From assembly GCF_006351925.1 (NCBI RefSeq), contig NZ_CP040924.1, forward strand, positions 1,634,001 to 1,698,000: DNA of 64,000 nt. Direction: 5' to 3'. This document shows, piece by piece, positions 54,824 through 64,000 of this stretch. Each line of letters begins with the position of its first letter. Position 1 is the first letter of the stretch. The stretch is from Clostridium thermarum (GTDB lineage: Bacteria > Bacillota > Clostridia > Clostridiales > Clostridiaceae). The translations under genes were made by a program, and so were the position numbers. The notes beneath the pieces are model-generated. The model saw only the letters and a program-made list of their open reading frames with translations. It did no database searches and was not told the DNA's origin.

Positions 54824-54848
54824 TTTATAAGAATATGAGGAGGATAAT

Positions 54849-55589
54849 ATGCTTAAGGGTAAATGCGCAGTAGTGACCGGCGGTGGCAGAGGTATTGGTA
54901 AGGCAATAGCTATGAAGTTAGCTCAACAGGGCGCTGATATAGTAGTAAATTACAGAAACAGTGAAAAGGAAGCAGAGGAGCTGGTACATGCTATAGAAAA
55001 TATGGGAGGTGCTGCCTTAGCAGTTAAGGCCGATGTAAGCAACTTTCATGAAGCAGAAACTCTTATTAAAAGTGCTCAGGAAAAGTTCGGCAGAGTTGAT
55101 ATACTAGTAAATAATGCCGGTATTACAAAGGATAATTTAATTCTGAGAATGAAGGAAGAGGACTTTGACAATGTTATATCTGTCAACTTAAAGGGCTGCT
55201 TTAATTGCATAAAGCATGTATCTTCTATAATGCTTAGGCAGAAAAGTGGGAGAATTATCAATATATCTTCTGTAATTGGCCTTGTGGGAAATGCGGGGCA
55301 GGCAAACTATGCTGCTTCAAAGGCAGGTATTTTGGGAATTACAAAATCCATGGCAAAGGAGCTTGGTTCAAGAGGAATAACAGTGAATGCCATAGCTCCG
55401 GGATATATAGAGACAGATATGACAGAGGTACTGCCTCAGAAAGTAAAGGATGCAATTGTAGAAAGTGTACCTCTGAAAAGGATTGGTAAAGCAGAGGATG
55501 TAGCAGAATTAGCAGCATTTTTGGCATCAGATAGTGCTTCCTATATAACTGGGCAAGTAATCAATGTTGATGGCGGAATGGTTGTTTAG
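54849..55589 (+). CDS. fabG: 3-oxoacyl-ACP reductase
   Basis: NADPH-dependent SDR enzyme, 246 aa. Cofactor loop [12 protein letters not shown] (about 10-21), NNAGIT (about 88), catalytic Ser in [10 protein letters not shown] (about 138), YAASKAG (Tyr/Lys about 153-157), and the C-terminal VDGGMVV. Typical in length and order. Confidence 0.97.
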   Translation: MLKGKCAVVTGGGRGIGKAIAMKLAQQGADIVVNYRNSEKEAEELVHAIENMGGAALAVKADVSNFHEAETLIKSAQEKFGRVDILVNNAGITKDNLILRMKEEDFDNVISVNLKGCFNCIKHVSSIMLRQKSGRIINISSVIGLVGNAGQANYAASKAGILGITKSMAKELGSRGITVNAIAPGYIETDMTEVLPQKVKDAIVESVPLKRIGKAEDVAELAAFLASDSASYITGQVINVDGGMVV

Positions 55590-55608
55590 AAGAGAGGTTG
55601 GTAATAAT

Positions 55609-56847
55609 ATGTTAAATAGAGTAGTAGTAACCGGTATGGGGGCCATTACACCAATTGGTAATGATGTAAAAACCTTTTGGGAAAATTGTAAAAATGGAAA
55701 AACCGGCATAGATTATATAAAGGGTTTTGACACTACAGACTATAAGGTCAAAATAGCGGCGGAGGTTAAAGACTTCCAACCTGAACTATATATTGATAAA
55801 AGAGAATGTAAGAGAATGGACAGATACTGTCAATTTGCTATGGCTGCAGCAGAAGAAGCTATTAGAGACAGTGGTCTGGATCTTGATGCTGTTGATAAAT
55901 ATAGATTAGGTGTATTAGTAGGTTCCGGAATTGGTGGACTTGGAACCATAGAAAGAGAATATGATAAGCTCCTTCAAAGGGGACCTTCAAGAGTATCACC
56001 GTTGTTTATACCTATGGCAATTTCAAATATGGCTTCCGGTAATATAGCTATAAGATATGGGGCAAAGGGTATTTGTACCAGTGTGGTTACAGCCTGTGCC
56101 AGCGGAACCAATGCCATAGGAGATGCCTTTAATCATCTTCAGAAGGGCACTGTAGATATAATGATTGCCGGTGGTGCAGAGGCTTCTATCACTCCTTTGG
56201 GGGTATCCGGTTTTACATCCCTTACGGCTCTAAGTACCAGCAATGATATTGAGAGGGCTTCTATTCCTTTTGACAAGGAAAGAGATGGCTTTGTAATTGG
56301 AGAAGGTGCCGGCATATTGATCATGGAAACCTTAGAGCATGCATTAAAAAGAGGCGCCAGAATATACTGTGAAGTCGTAGGCTATGGAGCCACCTGTGAT
56401 GCCTACCATATGACTTCTCCGGATCCGGAAGGAGAGGGCGCAGCCCGATGTATGGAGATGGCACTAAGAGATGCAGACATCGCAAAGGAAGAGGTATCCT
56501 ACATAAATGCTCACGGAACCAGTACTCCTTATAATGACAAATTCGAAACTATTGCCATAAAGAGAGTCTTTGGCCAGCAGGCTTATAAAATACCTGTAAG
56601 TTCCACAAAGTCAATGACAGGACATCTGCTAGGGGCTGCCGGGGCTGTGGAAGCAGTAGTTTGTATAAACTCAATATTGGATGATTTTATTCCTCCGACA
56701 GCAGGCTATAAGGTAAAGGATGAGGACTGCGATTTGGATTATGTTCCTAATGTGGGACGTAAGGTAGAAGTAAATGTTGCAATATCAAATTCCTTAGGCT
56801 TTGGAGGCCATAATGCTACTATAGCCTTTAAAAAGTGGAAAGAATAA
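55609..56847 (+). CDS. fabF: 3-oxoacyl-ACP synthase II
   Basis: Elongating condensing enzyme, 412 aa. Cys in [12 protein letters not shown] (about 164), His in [11 protein letters not shown] (about 303) and [11 protein letters not shown] (about 340), and the closing [13 protein letters not shown]. An upstream opening at 55564 exists, but AGAGAGGTTGG points to ATG 55609. Confidence 0.97.
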   Translation: MLNRVVVTGMGAITPIGNDVKTFWENCKNGKTGIDYIKGFDTTDYKVKIAAEVKDFQPELYIDKRECKRMDRYCQFAMAAAEEAIRDSGLDLDAVDKYRLGVLVGSGIGGLGTIEREYDKLLQRGPSRVSPLFIPMAISNMASGNIAIRYGAKGICTSVVTACASGTNAIGDAFNHLQKGTVDIMIAGGAEASITPLGVSGFTSLTALSTSNDIERASIPFDKERDGFVIGEGAGILIMETLEHALKRGARIYCEVVGYGATCDAYHMTSPDPEGEGAARCMEMALRDADIAKEEVSYINAHGTSTPYNDKFETIAIKRVFGQQAYKIPVSSTKSMTGHLLGAAGAVEAVVCINSILDDFIPPTAGYKVKDEDCDLDYVPNVGRKVEVNVAISNSLGFGGHNATIAFKKWKE

Positions 56848-56864
56848 AAAGAGAGAGGTTGAAT

Positions 56865-57338
56865 ATGGATTTAAACTTAGTGAGAGAAATTGTCTCAATG
56901 ATGGAAAATTCTAAACTGTCCTCAATGGAGATAGAAATCAAGGACATGAGAATTAAATTGGAGAAAAACACTGACAGCACTGAAACTCCGATTCTTACTA
57001 CAACAAGAACTGTGGAAGCAAAGCAGTATGAGGCTTTCACCTCCAGTGAAGTAATTACTGGGGTAGAAACTGTTAAGAAACAGGAGAGGGAAGATGTAGA
57101 ATGTACATTGATTAAGTCACCAATGGTAGGAACCTTCTACAGTGCTCCCTCACCTGGTAGTGAACCCTTTGTGACTGTTGGTAAAACAGTTAAAAGTGGA
57201 GATGTTGTTTGTATAATTGAAGCTATGAAGCTTATGAATGAGATAGAAAGCGAATGTAATGGAACAATTATAGAGGTGCTTGTAAAAGACGGAGAAATGG
57301 TAGAGTACAATCAGCCACTATTTAAAATAAAAGCGTAG
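56865..57338 (+). CDS. accB: Biotin carboxyl carrier protein of acetyl-CoA carboxylase
   Basis: 157 aa: N-terminal helix, a flexible linker (about 30-80), then the biotinyl domain (about 85-157) with SPMVGTFYSAPSPGSEPFV and the biotinylated lysine in IEAMKLMNEIE (about 122). GAGAGAGG selects ATG 56865; the frame upstream runs into fabF. Confidence 0.97.
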   Translation: MDLNLVREIVSMMENSKLSSMEIEIKDMRIKLEKNTDSTETPILTTTRTVEAKQYEAFTSSEVITGVETVKKQEREDVECTLIKSPMVGTFYSAPSPGSEPFVTVGKTVKSGDVVCIIEAMKLMNEIESECNGTIIEVLVKDGEMVEYNQPLFKIKA

Positions 57339-57350
57339 GTTGGTGAATTT

Positions 57351-57773
57351 ATGGATATAAGAGAAATTCAAAATATTTTACCTCACCGCTATCCCTTCCT
57401 GCTAATTGATAGAGTAGAGGAGGTAGTACCGGGGGTAAAGGTTACTGCATATAAGAATGTGACTATGAATGAATATTTCTTCCAGGGACATTTTCCTCAG
57501 GAGCCGGTTATGCCCGGTGTACTTATAATAGAAGCCCTGGCACAGACCGGAGCAGTATCTATTTTAAGTCTTGAAGAAAACAAAGGCAAAATAGCTTACT
57601 TTGCCGGTATAGATAAAGCTAAATTCAGAAGAAAAGTTGTGCCGGGAGATGTTTTAAAACTGGAGGTTGAGATAATCAAGGTTAAGGGGCCTGCCGGTGT
57701 GGGTAAAGCAGTGGCAACCGTTAACGGGCATAAGGCCTGCGAAGCTGAGATTACATTCATTGTCGGAAGATAA
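57351..57773 (+). CDS. fabZ: 3-hydroxyacyl-ACP dehydratase
   Basis: 140-aa hot-dog-fold dehydratase. Catalytic His in [13 protein letters not shown] (about 12) and the conserved [20 protein letters not shown] (about 45-64) with the Glu. Its TAA overlaps the ATG at 57773 that opens the accC frame. Confidence 0.97.
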   Translation: MDIREIQNILPHRYPFLLIDRVEEVVPGVKVTAYKNVTMNEYFFQGHFPQEPVMPGVLIIEALAQTGAVSILSLEENKGKIAYFAGIDKAKFRRKVVPGDVLKLEVEIIKVKGPAGVGKAVATVNGHKACEAEITFIVGR

Positions 57774-57784
57774 TGGGAGGATAT

Positions 57785-59134
57785 ATGTTTAAAAAGATAT
57801 TAATAGCTAATAGGGGTGAGATAGCTGTTAGAATAATCAGAGCCTGCAGAGAAATGGGTATAGCTACCGTAGCTGTATATTCAGAGGCGGATAGAGATGC
57901 CCTCCATGTGCAGCTGGCTGATGAGGCGGTATGTATTGGGCCAGCCCCATCCAAGGACAGCTATTTAAACATACAAAATATAATAAGTGCCACTGTATTG
58001 ACTGGATCAGAGGCAATACATCCGGGCTTTGGATTTCTTTCAGAAAACAGTAAGTTTGCTAAGATGTGCAGGGAATGTAATATTGCTTTTATCGGCCCTG
58101 ATGCTGAAAGTATAGAACTCATGGGAAATAAGGCTAAAGCCAGAGAAATTATGAAGGAGGCCGGGGTACCAGTTATTCCGGGAACTGAAGGGGCCTTGAA
58201 AAGTGATGAGGCTGCACATGAAATGGCAGAGATCATTGGATATCCTGTAATGATAAAGGCTGCAGCCGGTGGAGGCGGCAGAGGTATCAGAATAGTTTAC
58301 AGCAGGGATGAACTTTCAAGGGCCTATAACACAGCGAAAACTGAAGCACAAGCCTGCTTTGGTGACGATACACTGTACATGGAAAAATTTATTGACAAGC
58401 CTCACCATATTGAATTTCAAATCCTTGGAGATAAATACGGCAATATCATCCACTTAGGTGAAAGGGAGTGTTCTATTCAACGAAGAAATCAAAAAGTGCT
58501 GGAGGAAGCTCCTTCTGCCTTCTTAACGCCGGAGCTAAGGATAAAAATGGGAGAGGCAGCAGTTAAGGCTGCAAGAAAGGTAGGCTACCACAATGCCGGA
58601 ACCATAGAATTTTTAGTGGACAGCAACCATAACTTCTACTTTATGGAGATGAACACCAGAGTTCAAGTAGAGCATCCTATAACAGAGTTAGTAACAGGTA
58701 TAGATATTGTAAAGCAACAAATAAGAATTGCTGCAGGAGAGGCACTTAATATAAAGCAAGAGGACATAAAGATAAGAGGTCATGCTATAGAGTGCAGAAT
58801 TAATGCTGAAGACCCAAGCAAGGAGTTTAGACCTTCCCCGGGGAAAATTATGGGCCTTAACCTGCCCGGTGGACCGGGAGTAAGAGTAGATTGTGCTGTT
58901 TATCAAAGCTACAGCATTCCCCCACATTATGACTCAATGATAGCGAAGCTTATCGTTCATTCAGAGGACAGAAGCAGTGCTATAGCCAGAATGAAGAGGG
59001 CCTTAGGAGAACTGTTAATCGAAGGTGTAGTTACAAATATAGAATTTCAATATGAAATACTTTGTGATGACAGATTTGTTAAAGGAGAGTATGACACTTC
59101 ATTCTTAAAAGATAAGTTGGTGAAAAGTGAATGA
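57785..59134 (+). CDS. accC: Biotin carboxylase of acetyl-CoA carboxylase
   Basis: ATP-grasp enzyme that carboxylates biotin on AccB; 449 aa. Start [20 protein letters not shown], glycine-rich [13 protein letters not shown] (about 160), [20 protein letters not shown] (about 228) and [14 protein letters not shown] (about 287). TGGGAGG favours ATG 57785, 12 bases into the open frame. It overlaps accD by 4 bases (ATGA). Confidence 0.97.
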   Translation: MFKKILIANRGEIAVRIIRACREMGIATVAVYSEADRDALHVQLADEAVCIGPAPSKDSYLNIQNIISATVLTGSEAIHPGFGFLSENSKFAKMCRECNIAFIGPDAESIELMGNKAKAREIMKEAGVPVIPGTEGALKSDEAAHEMAEIIGYPVMIKAAAGGGGRGIRIVYSRDELSRAYNTAKTEAQACFGDDTLYMEKFIDKPHHIEFQILGDKYGNIIHLGERECSIQRRNQKVLEEAPSAFLTPELRIKMGEAAVKAARKVGYHNAGTIEFLVDSNHNFYFMEMNTRVQVEHPITELVTGIDIVKQQIRIAAGEALNIKQEDIKIRGHAIECRINAEDPSKEFRPSPGKIMGLNLPGGPGVRVDCAVYQSYSIPPHYDSMIAKLIVHSEDRSSAIARMKRALGELLIEGVVTNIEFQYEILCDDRFVKGEYDTSFLKDKLVKSE

Positions 59135-59994
59135 TAAAGGACTTGTTTAAAAAACAGAAATATATTACTGTAAGCTCTACAACTTTGAGTACAGAAGAGG
59201 AACATAGACCTATTATTCCGGATGGAATGTGGATAAAATGCAATAACTGCGGTAAAATACTCTATAAAAGCGATGTGGAAGAAAACTATAATACCTGTAG
59301 TAATTGTAATTATCATTTTAGGTTATCCGCCAGTGATCGCCTTAAATATGTTCTGGATAAGGAGTCCTTCATTGAATTCGATAAAGGAATGAAAAGTGTT
59401 AATCCTATTAATTTTCAAGACTACGAAAGCAAGCTGGAGAAAACAGTGGAATTAGCAGGTGTCAATGAAGCGGTAGTAACAGGGAGAGGCAAGATCAACG
59501 GATTAGACACTGTTATTGCCGTAATGGACAGCAATTTTATGATGGGGAGTATGGGCTCTGTAGTTGGAGAAAAGATAACAAGGGCTGTGGAATATGCAAC
59601 CAAGCAGAGACTGTCTATAATAATATTCACAGCTTCCGGCGGAGCCAGAATGCAGGAGGGCATAGTGTCCTTGATGCAGATGGCAAAGATAAGCGGAGCC
59701 ATAGCTAAACATTCTGAAAGTAAGCTTCTTTATGTTACAGTCCTTACAGATCCTACCACCGGTGGTGTCACTGCCAGCTTTGCTATGGAAGGAGATATAA
59801 TCCTGGCAGAACCGGGAGCACTAATCGGTTTTGCAGGAAAGAGAGTAATACAAGATACCATTAAACAAGAGCTGCCCAAGGGATTTCAAACTGCGGAATT
59901 TTTGCTACAGAAAGGTTTTATTGACAGTATAGTTCATAGAAGCGAACTTAGACGTACATTGGCCAATATACTATTGCTTCATAAGGAGAGATAA
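59131..59994 (+). CDS. accD: Acetyl-CoA carboxylase carboxyltransferase beta subunit
   Basis: 287 aa with an N-terminal zinc ribbon ([20 protein letters not shown], then NC, about 36-57) and a crotonase-like domain with [15 protein letters not shown] (about 170) and [16 protein letters not shown] (about 208). It starts at ATGA overlapping the accC stop. Confidence 0.97.
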   Translation: MIKDLFKKQKYITVSSTTLSTEEEHRPIIPDGMWIKCNNCGKILYKSDVEENYNTCSNCNYHFRLSASDRLKYVLDKESFIEFDKGMKSVNPINFQDYESKLEKTVELAGVNEAVVTGRGKINGLDTVIAVMDSNFMMGSMGSVVGEKITRAVEYATKQRLSIIIFTASGGARMQEGIVSLMQMAKISGAIAKHSESKLLYVTVLTDPTTGGVTASFAMEGDIILAEPGALIGFAGKRVIQDTIKQELPKGFQTAEFLLQKGFIDSIVHRSELRRTLANILLLHKER

Positions 59995-59996
59995 TT

Positions 59997-60815
59997 ATGT
60001 CTATGGGTATAAATAAGGAGAGAAGTGCTTGGGAAAAGGTAAATATGGCTCGTGCCCAAGAAAGACCTTCAGCAAAGCAGTATATAGATAGAATTTTTGA
60101 TAACTTTATGGAGTTCCATGGAGACAGAAATTTCGGTGATGACCCTGCTATTATAGGAGGTATTGCTCAGTTAGACGGTAGAAGTGTTACTGTTATAGCT
60201 CAGCAAAAGGGTGAAAACACAAAGGACAACATCTTTAGAAACTTTGGTTGTCCTCATCCTGAAGGCTACAGAAAGGCACTAAGATTAATGCTGCAGGCAG
60301 AGAAGTTTGGCAGACCGGTTATTTGTTTTGTAGATACTCAAGGTGCCTATTGTGGAATAGGGGCTGAAGAACGAGGTCAGGGTGAAGCTATTGCAAGAAA
60401 CCTGGTTACTATGATGAATCTAAAAACACCTATAATTTCAGTAGTTATAGGCCAAGGAGGAAGTGGTGGTGCTTTAGCTTTAGCGGTGGCAGATGAGGTC
60501 TGGATGTTGGAGAACTCAGTTTATTCTATACTGTCGCCAGAAGGCTTTGCTAGTATTTTATGGAAGGATGCTTCCAGAGCTCAAGAAGCAGCAGATATAA
60601 TGAAGCTCACTGCAGAGGATCTGCTAAGTTTAAAGGTCATTGATAGGGTAATTATGGAACCCAATGGAGGAGCTCATAAGAATATAGACGCCATGGCTAC
60701 TATACTAAAGGATAGATTTATTTCTACCTTAGAAAAGCTATGTAGCCTGGAAGAAGATAAATTATTAATGAAAAGGTATGAAAAGTTTAGAAAAATTGGG
60801 TATTATAAAGAATAA
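59997..60815 (+). CDS. accA: Acetyl-CoA carboxylase carboxyltransferase alpha subunit
   Basis: 272 aa, partner of AccD: RDNF-type [18 protein letters not shown] (about 38), [15 protein letters not shown] (about 82), [20 protein letters not shown] (about 109-128) and [13 protein letters not shown] (about 153). AAGGAGAG selects ATG 59997. Last gene of the fatty-acid operon; a perfect terminator follows. Confidence 0.97.
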   Translation: MSMGINKERSAWEKVNMARAQERPSAKQYIDRIFDNFMEFHGDRNFGDDPAIIGGIAQLDGRSVTVIAQQKGENTKDNIFRNFGCPHPEGYRKALRLMLQAEKFGRPVICFVDTQGAYCGIGAEERGQGEAIARNLVTMMNLKTPIISVVIGQGGSGGALALAVADEVWMLENSVYSILSPEGFASILWKDASRAQEAADIMKLTAEDLLSLKVIDRVIMEPNGGAHKNIDAMATILKDRFISTLEKLCSLEEDKLLMKRYEKFRKIGYYKE

Positions 60816-60827
60816 ATATAAAAAAAT

Positions 60828-60920
60828 ACGTATAAATATTAAAAACTCCTGTGTACAACAGGAGTTTTTGTTGTATAATATATGTATAAATATAGATATA
60901 TCATGTATAAATATTAATTG
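60828..60920 (+). promoter_or_regulatory. Three ArgR-box-like TGTATAAATAT repeats before argF
   Basis: ACGTATAAATATT (60828-60840), ATGTATAAATATAG (60882-60895) and CATGTATAAATATTAATT (60902-60919). The core matches AT-rich ARG boxes (CATGAATAAAAATTCA type). They flank the accA terminator and sit at the likely argF promoter. Confidence 0.5.
60841..60875 (+). terminator. Rho-independent terminator of the fatty-acid operon
   Basis: Perfect 12-bp stem AAAAACTCCTGT / ACAGGAGTTTTT (60841-60852 with 60858-60869), 5-base loop, then GTTG. Confidence 0.92.
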
Positions 60921-60930
60921 AGGTGGTTAT

Positions 60931-61914
60931 ATGACTGTTAATTTAAAGGGAAGAAGCTTTCTTACACTATTGGACTTTTCACCTTCGGAAATTCGATATC
61001 TGATTGATCTTGGACATGCATTAAAAAGAAAAAAGAAGAGTGGAGTCAGAGATAAGGTATTAGAAGGAAAAAACATAGTGTTAATTTTCGATAAAACTTC
61101 TACTAGGACAAGATGTGCTTTTGAAGTAGCTGCCTATGACGAAGGCGCCAATGTAACATACTTAAGTAACTCACAAATGGGTAAGAAGGAATCCATAGAA
61201 GATACAGCAGTAGTTTTGGGGAAATTCTATGATGGCATTGAGTTTAGAGGTTTTGATCCAAGCATAGTAGAAACCTTGGCGGAGAAGTCAGGTATACCGG
61301 TTTGGAACGGGTTGACGGATGAGGATCATCCAACACAAGTGTTGGCAGATTTTATGACCTTGGAGGAAAAGGTCAATAAGCCATTAAAGGATATAAAGCT
61401 CACCTTTGTTGGAGATGCGAGAAACAATATGTCCAACGCCTTGATGTATGGCTGTGCCAAAATGGGTATGACATATGTGGCCTATGGACCAAAGGAGTTG
61501 TGGCCTTCACAGGAGGTACTTGATAAGGCTAACAGTATAGCTGCTGAAACCGGGGCAAAGATTATTGTCACAGATAACATAATAGACTTAGCAGGCTCAG
61601 ATGCAATATATACTGATATTTGGGCTTCCATGGGAGAAGAGGATAAAATGCAGGAAAGAGTAAAAATCCTCTCACCTTATAAGGTTACAAAGGACCTGCT
61701 GAAGGCAGCTGACAATGAGAATGTTATATTTATGCATTGTCTGCCGGCCTATCATGATTTTAACACGCAGACTGCAAAATACTATATCGAGGAACAGGGT
61801 ATAGATATTAGAGAAGTTTCAGATGAAGTATTTAGAAGCAAGCATTCAGTGGTTTTTGATGAGGCAGAAAACAGATTACATTCCATAAAGGCGGTTATGG
61901 TGGCAACACTGTAA
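60931..61914 (+). CDS. argF: Ornithine carbamoyltransferase
   Basis: Makes citrulline from ornithine and carbamoyl phosphate, or runs in reverse in arginine breakdown. The 327-aa protein has the carbamoyl-phosphate loop STRTRCAFE (about 55), EDHPTQVLADF (about 130) and the ornithine-binding FMHCLPAYHD (about 270). No other arg gene is adjacent. GAGGTGG precedes the ATG. Confidence 0.97.
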   Translation: MTVNLKGRSFLTLLDFSPSEIRYLIDLGHALKRKKKSGVRDKVLEGKNIVLIFDKTSTRTRCAFEVAAYDEGANVTYLSNSQMGKKESIEDTAVVLGKFYDGIEFRGFDPSIVETLAEKSGIPVWNGLTDEDHPTQVLADFMTLEEKVNKPLKDIKLTFVGDARNNMSNALMYGCAKMGMTYVAYGPKELWPSQEVLDKANSIAAETGAKIIVTDNIIDLAGSDAIYTDIWASMGEEDKMQERVKILSPYKVTKDLLKAADNENVIFMHCLPAYHDFNTQTAKYYIEEQGIDIREVSDEVFRSKHSVVFDEAENRLHSIKAVMVATL

Positions 61915-61966
61915 TTATATTGTTTTCAGTTACTTTAAATATTCAAGGGGGCTAGGGTGTTTAGAG

Positions 61967-62524
61967 ATGGAAAACAAAATTGATCAAATATACTCAAGAA
62001 GAATTATAAGGAGCTACTCCAATAAAAAGGTAGAGAAACAAAAGATCAAGTTGCTGTTAGAAGCCGCAATGGCAGCACCAAGTGCCTGTAATAATGAGCC
62101 TTGGGAGTTCGTTGTTATTTTGGAGGAAGAAACACTGTGTAAAATAAAAAAATGCCTAAAAACCACAAGGTATAAGGCACCATTGGCAATAGCTGTCTGC
62201 GGAAATATGAAACTTGCCAGGGGCAGCATGGAGACGTATTGGATTCAGGACTGCAGTGCAGCCATAGAGAACATGCTGTTGGCTTCTTCCGGTATTGGCT
62301 TGGGCGGTGTATGGGTAAGTGTATATCCTTACAAAAATATCATTGAGGCTGTAAGTGAGATTTTATGCATACCTGAACACGTAATTCCTTTGGGAATTGT
62401 GCATATCGGTTATCCAGCTGAAATAAAGGAACCGAGAATACAATATAATGAAAGGCGTATTTATTGGGGCAAATACGAACCGGAAAGAAATCTCAAGGGA
62501 AGGCCTAAGAACATGGAATACTGA
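61967..62524 (+). CDS. Nitroreductase family protein
   Basis: 185-aa FMN flavoprotein: SRRIIRSYSNKKVE (about 9), LLEAAMAAPSACNNEPWEFVVI (about 30-51), GGVWVSVYP (about 108) and IPLGIVHIGYPAE (about 139). Reduces nitro compounds or quinones with NAD(P)H in this family; physiological substrate unknown. Confidence 0.9.
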   Translation: MENKIDQIYSRRIIRSYSNKKVEKQKIKLLLEAAMAAPSACNNEPWEFVVILEEETLCKIKKCLKTTRYKAPLAIAVCGNMKLARGSMETYWIQDCSAAIENMLLASSGIGLGGVWVSVYPYKNIIEAVSEILCIPEHVIPLGIVHIGYPAEIKEPRIQYNERRIYWGKYEPERNLKGRPKNMEY

Positions 62525-62526
62525 AA

Positions 62527-62556
62527 TAATCACGGAACACGCGGAAAGCGTGGAAT
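62527..62556 (+). repeat. CACGGAA-family repeat fragment
   Basis: AATCACGGAACACGCGGAAAG then CGTGGAATTG resembles the arms of the 50817-50989 element. No matching right arm is seen here, so it is a solo fragment. Confidence 0.45.
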
Positions 62557-62595
62557 TGTATTGAAGGGGTATTCTTTATTTTTATCTGTACCAGT

Positions 62596-62631
62596 AAAAA
62601 GTAAGGTAAGTTTTGGCTTACCTTGCTTTTT
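62596..62631 (+). terminator. Rho-independent terminator before the iscR gene
   Basis: A 15-bp stem, AAAAAGTAAGGTAAG (62596-62610) with CTTACCTTGCTTTTT (62617-62631), one G-T pair; 6-base loop. Confidence 0.9.
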
Positions 62632-62712
62632 TATTGATAGATTTCATATGCTTAAAAATATTTCAGTCAATTTAAAATAGCGGGCTGAATAAAAGGAAAC
62701 TTGTATATATAG

Positions 62713-62741
62713 TTGACAATTATGGTCGGATTTGTTATTCT
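62713..62741 (+). promoter_or_regulatory. Promoter of the iscR-iscS operon
   Basis: TTGACA (62713-62718), 17 bases, TATTCT (62736-62741). GGTCGGATTT between the boxes may be part of an Rrf2 operator; no firm consensus. Confidence 0.7.
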
Positions 62742-62787
62742 AAAATTAAAGTATACTAAAAGAGTCGGGATTAAAGGAAGTGATGAA

Positions 62788-63240
62788 ATGAAGCTGTCTA
62801 CCAGAGGAAGATATGGGATAAAGGCTATGGTAGATTTGGCAGTACATTATGGAGATGAACCTATTTCTATAAAGAGCATATCAGAAAGACAGGGAATATC
62901 CGAATACTATTTGGAGCAGCTGTTTGCACCTTTAAGAAAAGCGGGCTTGATAAAGAGTATAAGAGGTGCTCAAGGTGGGTATATTTTAACCAGGTCACCT
63001 AAGGAAATAACAGTAGCTGATATATTCAAGGTTTTGGAAGGACCTGTGGAAATCTCAGAATGTCTTGACGGATTGGTCTGCAGCAATGAAGACTACTGTG
63101 CCACAAGACTTCTTTGGGAAAAGATAAAGCTTAGTATAGACAGCGTGTTAGAAACAACTACCCTATGGGATATAGTTGATAATTATAACAAAATGAAAGA
63201 TAAGAGAAATGATTATCCTCTAAAAATCCAAGAGACTTAA
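62788..63240 (+). CDS. iscR: Rrf2 family regulator, IscR-like
   Basis: 150-aa winged-helix regulator: STRGRYGIKAMVDLA at the start, HTH region SIKSISERQGISEYYLEQLF (about 31-50), wing KSIRGAQGGYIL (about 58), and C-x5-C-x5-C (CLDGLVCSNEDYC, about 92-104), the IscR [2Fe-2S] ligand spacing. With iscS downstream, it likely represses iron-sulfur assembly genes when its cluster is full. AAAGGAAGTGATG selects ATG 62788. Confidence 0.92.
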   Translation: MKLSTRGRYGIKAMVDLAVHYGDEPISIKSISERQGISEYYLEQLFAPLRKAGLIKSIRGAQGGYILTRSPKEITVADIFKVLEGPVEISECLDGLVCSNEDYCATRLLWEKIKLSIDSVLETTTLWDIVDNYNKMKDKRNDYPLKIQET

Positions 63241-63292
63241 TAAGGCGTGGTTTTTTAGAATTTGCTCTATATACTTTAAGGAAGGTGAAAAA

Positions 63293-64000
63293 ATGAATAA
63301 AACCATATACATGGATTATGCTGCAACCACTTACACAAAGAGAGAAGTGGTTGAAGAAATGCTGCCCTATTTTACCGAGAATTTTGGTAACCCATCATCA
63401 ATATATTCTCTATCAAGAGTGACAAAGAAGGCTATTGATGTAAGCAGAGATAGAGTAGCAAAGGCTCTAAATGCGGATTCGTCGGAAATATACTTTACAG
63501 GCTCTGGATCAGAAGCAGACAATTGGGCTATAAAGGGTGTTGCCCTTGCTAACAGAAAAAAAGGCAATCATATTATAACAACAAAAATAGAGCACCATGC
63601 TGTTCTACACACTTGTGAATATTTAGAAAAGAATGGTTTCGAGGTAACTTATTTGCCTGTAGATAAGGAAGGCTTTATTAGTCTAGAGGATTTAAAGGCT
63701 GCAATTAAGGATACTACAATTTTAGTTTCCGTAATGTTTGCTAACAATGAAATAGGAACAATTCAGCCAATTAAAGAAATTGGCCAAATATGCAGAGATA
63801 GAAAGATATTATTCCATACTGATGCTGTTCAGGCAATTGGTAACATAGCTGTAGATGTAAAGGATATGAACATAGACTTGCTTTCCTTGGCTGGACATAA
63901 GTTCTATGGACCAAAGGGAGTAGGAGCCTTATATATAAGAAAAGGCGTGAAAATTGACAACTTAATCCACGGCGGCGGACAGGAAAGAGCCCGCAGAGCC
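63293..64000 (+). CDS. iscS: Cysteine desulfurase IscS/NifS (3' end beyond window)
   Basis: PLP enzyme that takes sulfur from cysteine for iron-sulfur clusters. The first 236 residues are visible: YMDYAATTYTKREVVEEML, NPSSIYSLSR (about 27), EHHAVLHT (about 100), SVMFANNEIGTIQPI (about 143-157), TDAVQAIGN and the PLP lysine in SLAGHKFYGPKG (about 202-206). The reactive Cys would lie past the window edge. Confidence 0.97.
   Translation, partial: MNKTIYMDYAATTYTKREVVEEMLPYFTENFGNPSSIYSLSRVTKKAIDVSRDRVAKALNADSSEIYFTGSGSEADNWAIKGVALANRKKGNHIITTKIEHHAVLHTCEYLEKNGFEVTYLPVDKEGFISLEDLKAAIKDTTILVSVMFANNEIGTIQPIKEIGQICRDRKILFHTDAVQAIGNIAVDVKDMNIDLLSLAGHKFYGPKGVGALYIRKGVKIDNLIHGGGQERARRA

Noticed and set aside
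1..64000. CRISPR array, prophage, rRNA or tRNA genes
   Set aside because: No regularly spaced repeats, no integrase or structural phage genes, and no tRNA- or rRNA-like sequence noticed on either strand.

Overview
The window is chromosomal DNA from a low-GC, endospore-forming anaerobic Firmicute, most likely Clostridium in the broad sense. The pointers are the AT-rich codon use, strong AGGAGG-type ribosome sites, the spoIIAA-spoIIAB-sigF operon, yunB, a PdaA-like deacetylase, a clostridial SCIFF peptide with its radical-SAM maturase (scfA-scfB), FabK instead of FabI, and the gene orders ruvAB-queA-tgt-yajC and secDF-recJ-like-apt-relA-dtd. No rRNA, tRNA, CRISPR array, prophage or complete insertion sequence is visible. 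The gene content is core chromosome, with some decaying genes and short dispersed repeats between them.

Layout. 1-3.3 kb: a cut amino-acid decarboxylase, ribosomal protein L25/Ctc and a phosphosugar mutase. 3.4-9.7 kb: a surface-polysaccharide block (TPR protein, CpsC-like adaptor, CpsD-like tyrosine kinase, CpsB-like phosphatase, GalU, two glycosyltransferases). 9.7-19 kb: cyclodeaminase, PdaA-like deacetylase, a CamA-like solitary adenine methyltransferase next to the spoIIA operon, a class A PBP, YunB and Hpt. 19-25 kb: HflX with a JAMM-like N-terminus, a zinc-ribbon protein, a MocR-type regulator with a probable 5' frameshift, YigZ, YebC and a lipoprotein pseudogene. 25-31 kb: a BofC-like protein, RuvAB, QueA, Tgt, YajC and a TIGR04086-type membrane protein. 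31-35 kb: scfA-scfB and secDF. 35-44.6 kb: a catalytically degenerate RecJ-like protein, Apt, RelA, Dtd, an MBL hydrolase, HemZ, HisS and AspS. 44.6-50.8 kb: a 55-aa protein, PlsY, a two-domain CsoR-family regulator, a split ThrE exporter, GlyA, a flavin reductase and a PHP phosphatase. 51-60.8 kb: a complete type II fatty-acid synthesis operon (fabT remnant, fabH, acpP, fabK, fabD, fabG, fabF, accB, fabZ, accC, accD, accA). 60.9-64 kb: argF, a nitroreductase, an IscR-type regulator and the start of iscS.

Points of most interest: (1) a CamA-like sporulation-type DNA methyltransferase directly upstream of spoIIA; (2) a SigH-type promoter followed by a long leader with RNA-like pairings ahead of spoIIAA; (3) two CsoR domains fused in one protein, both keeping the Cys pair and lacking the copper-ligand His; (4) a RecJ-like DHH protein that has lost its DHH motifs, at the usual recJ position; (5) an in-frame stop in the FabT-like repressor although its palindromic operator is intact; (6) a lipoprotein gene with three in-frame stops and no frameshift. 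Several genes damaged by point changes suggest either recent pseudogenisation or base errors in the assembly; raw reads would tell which.
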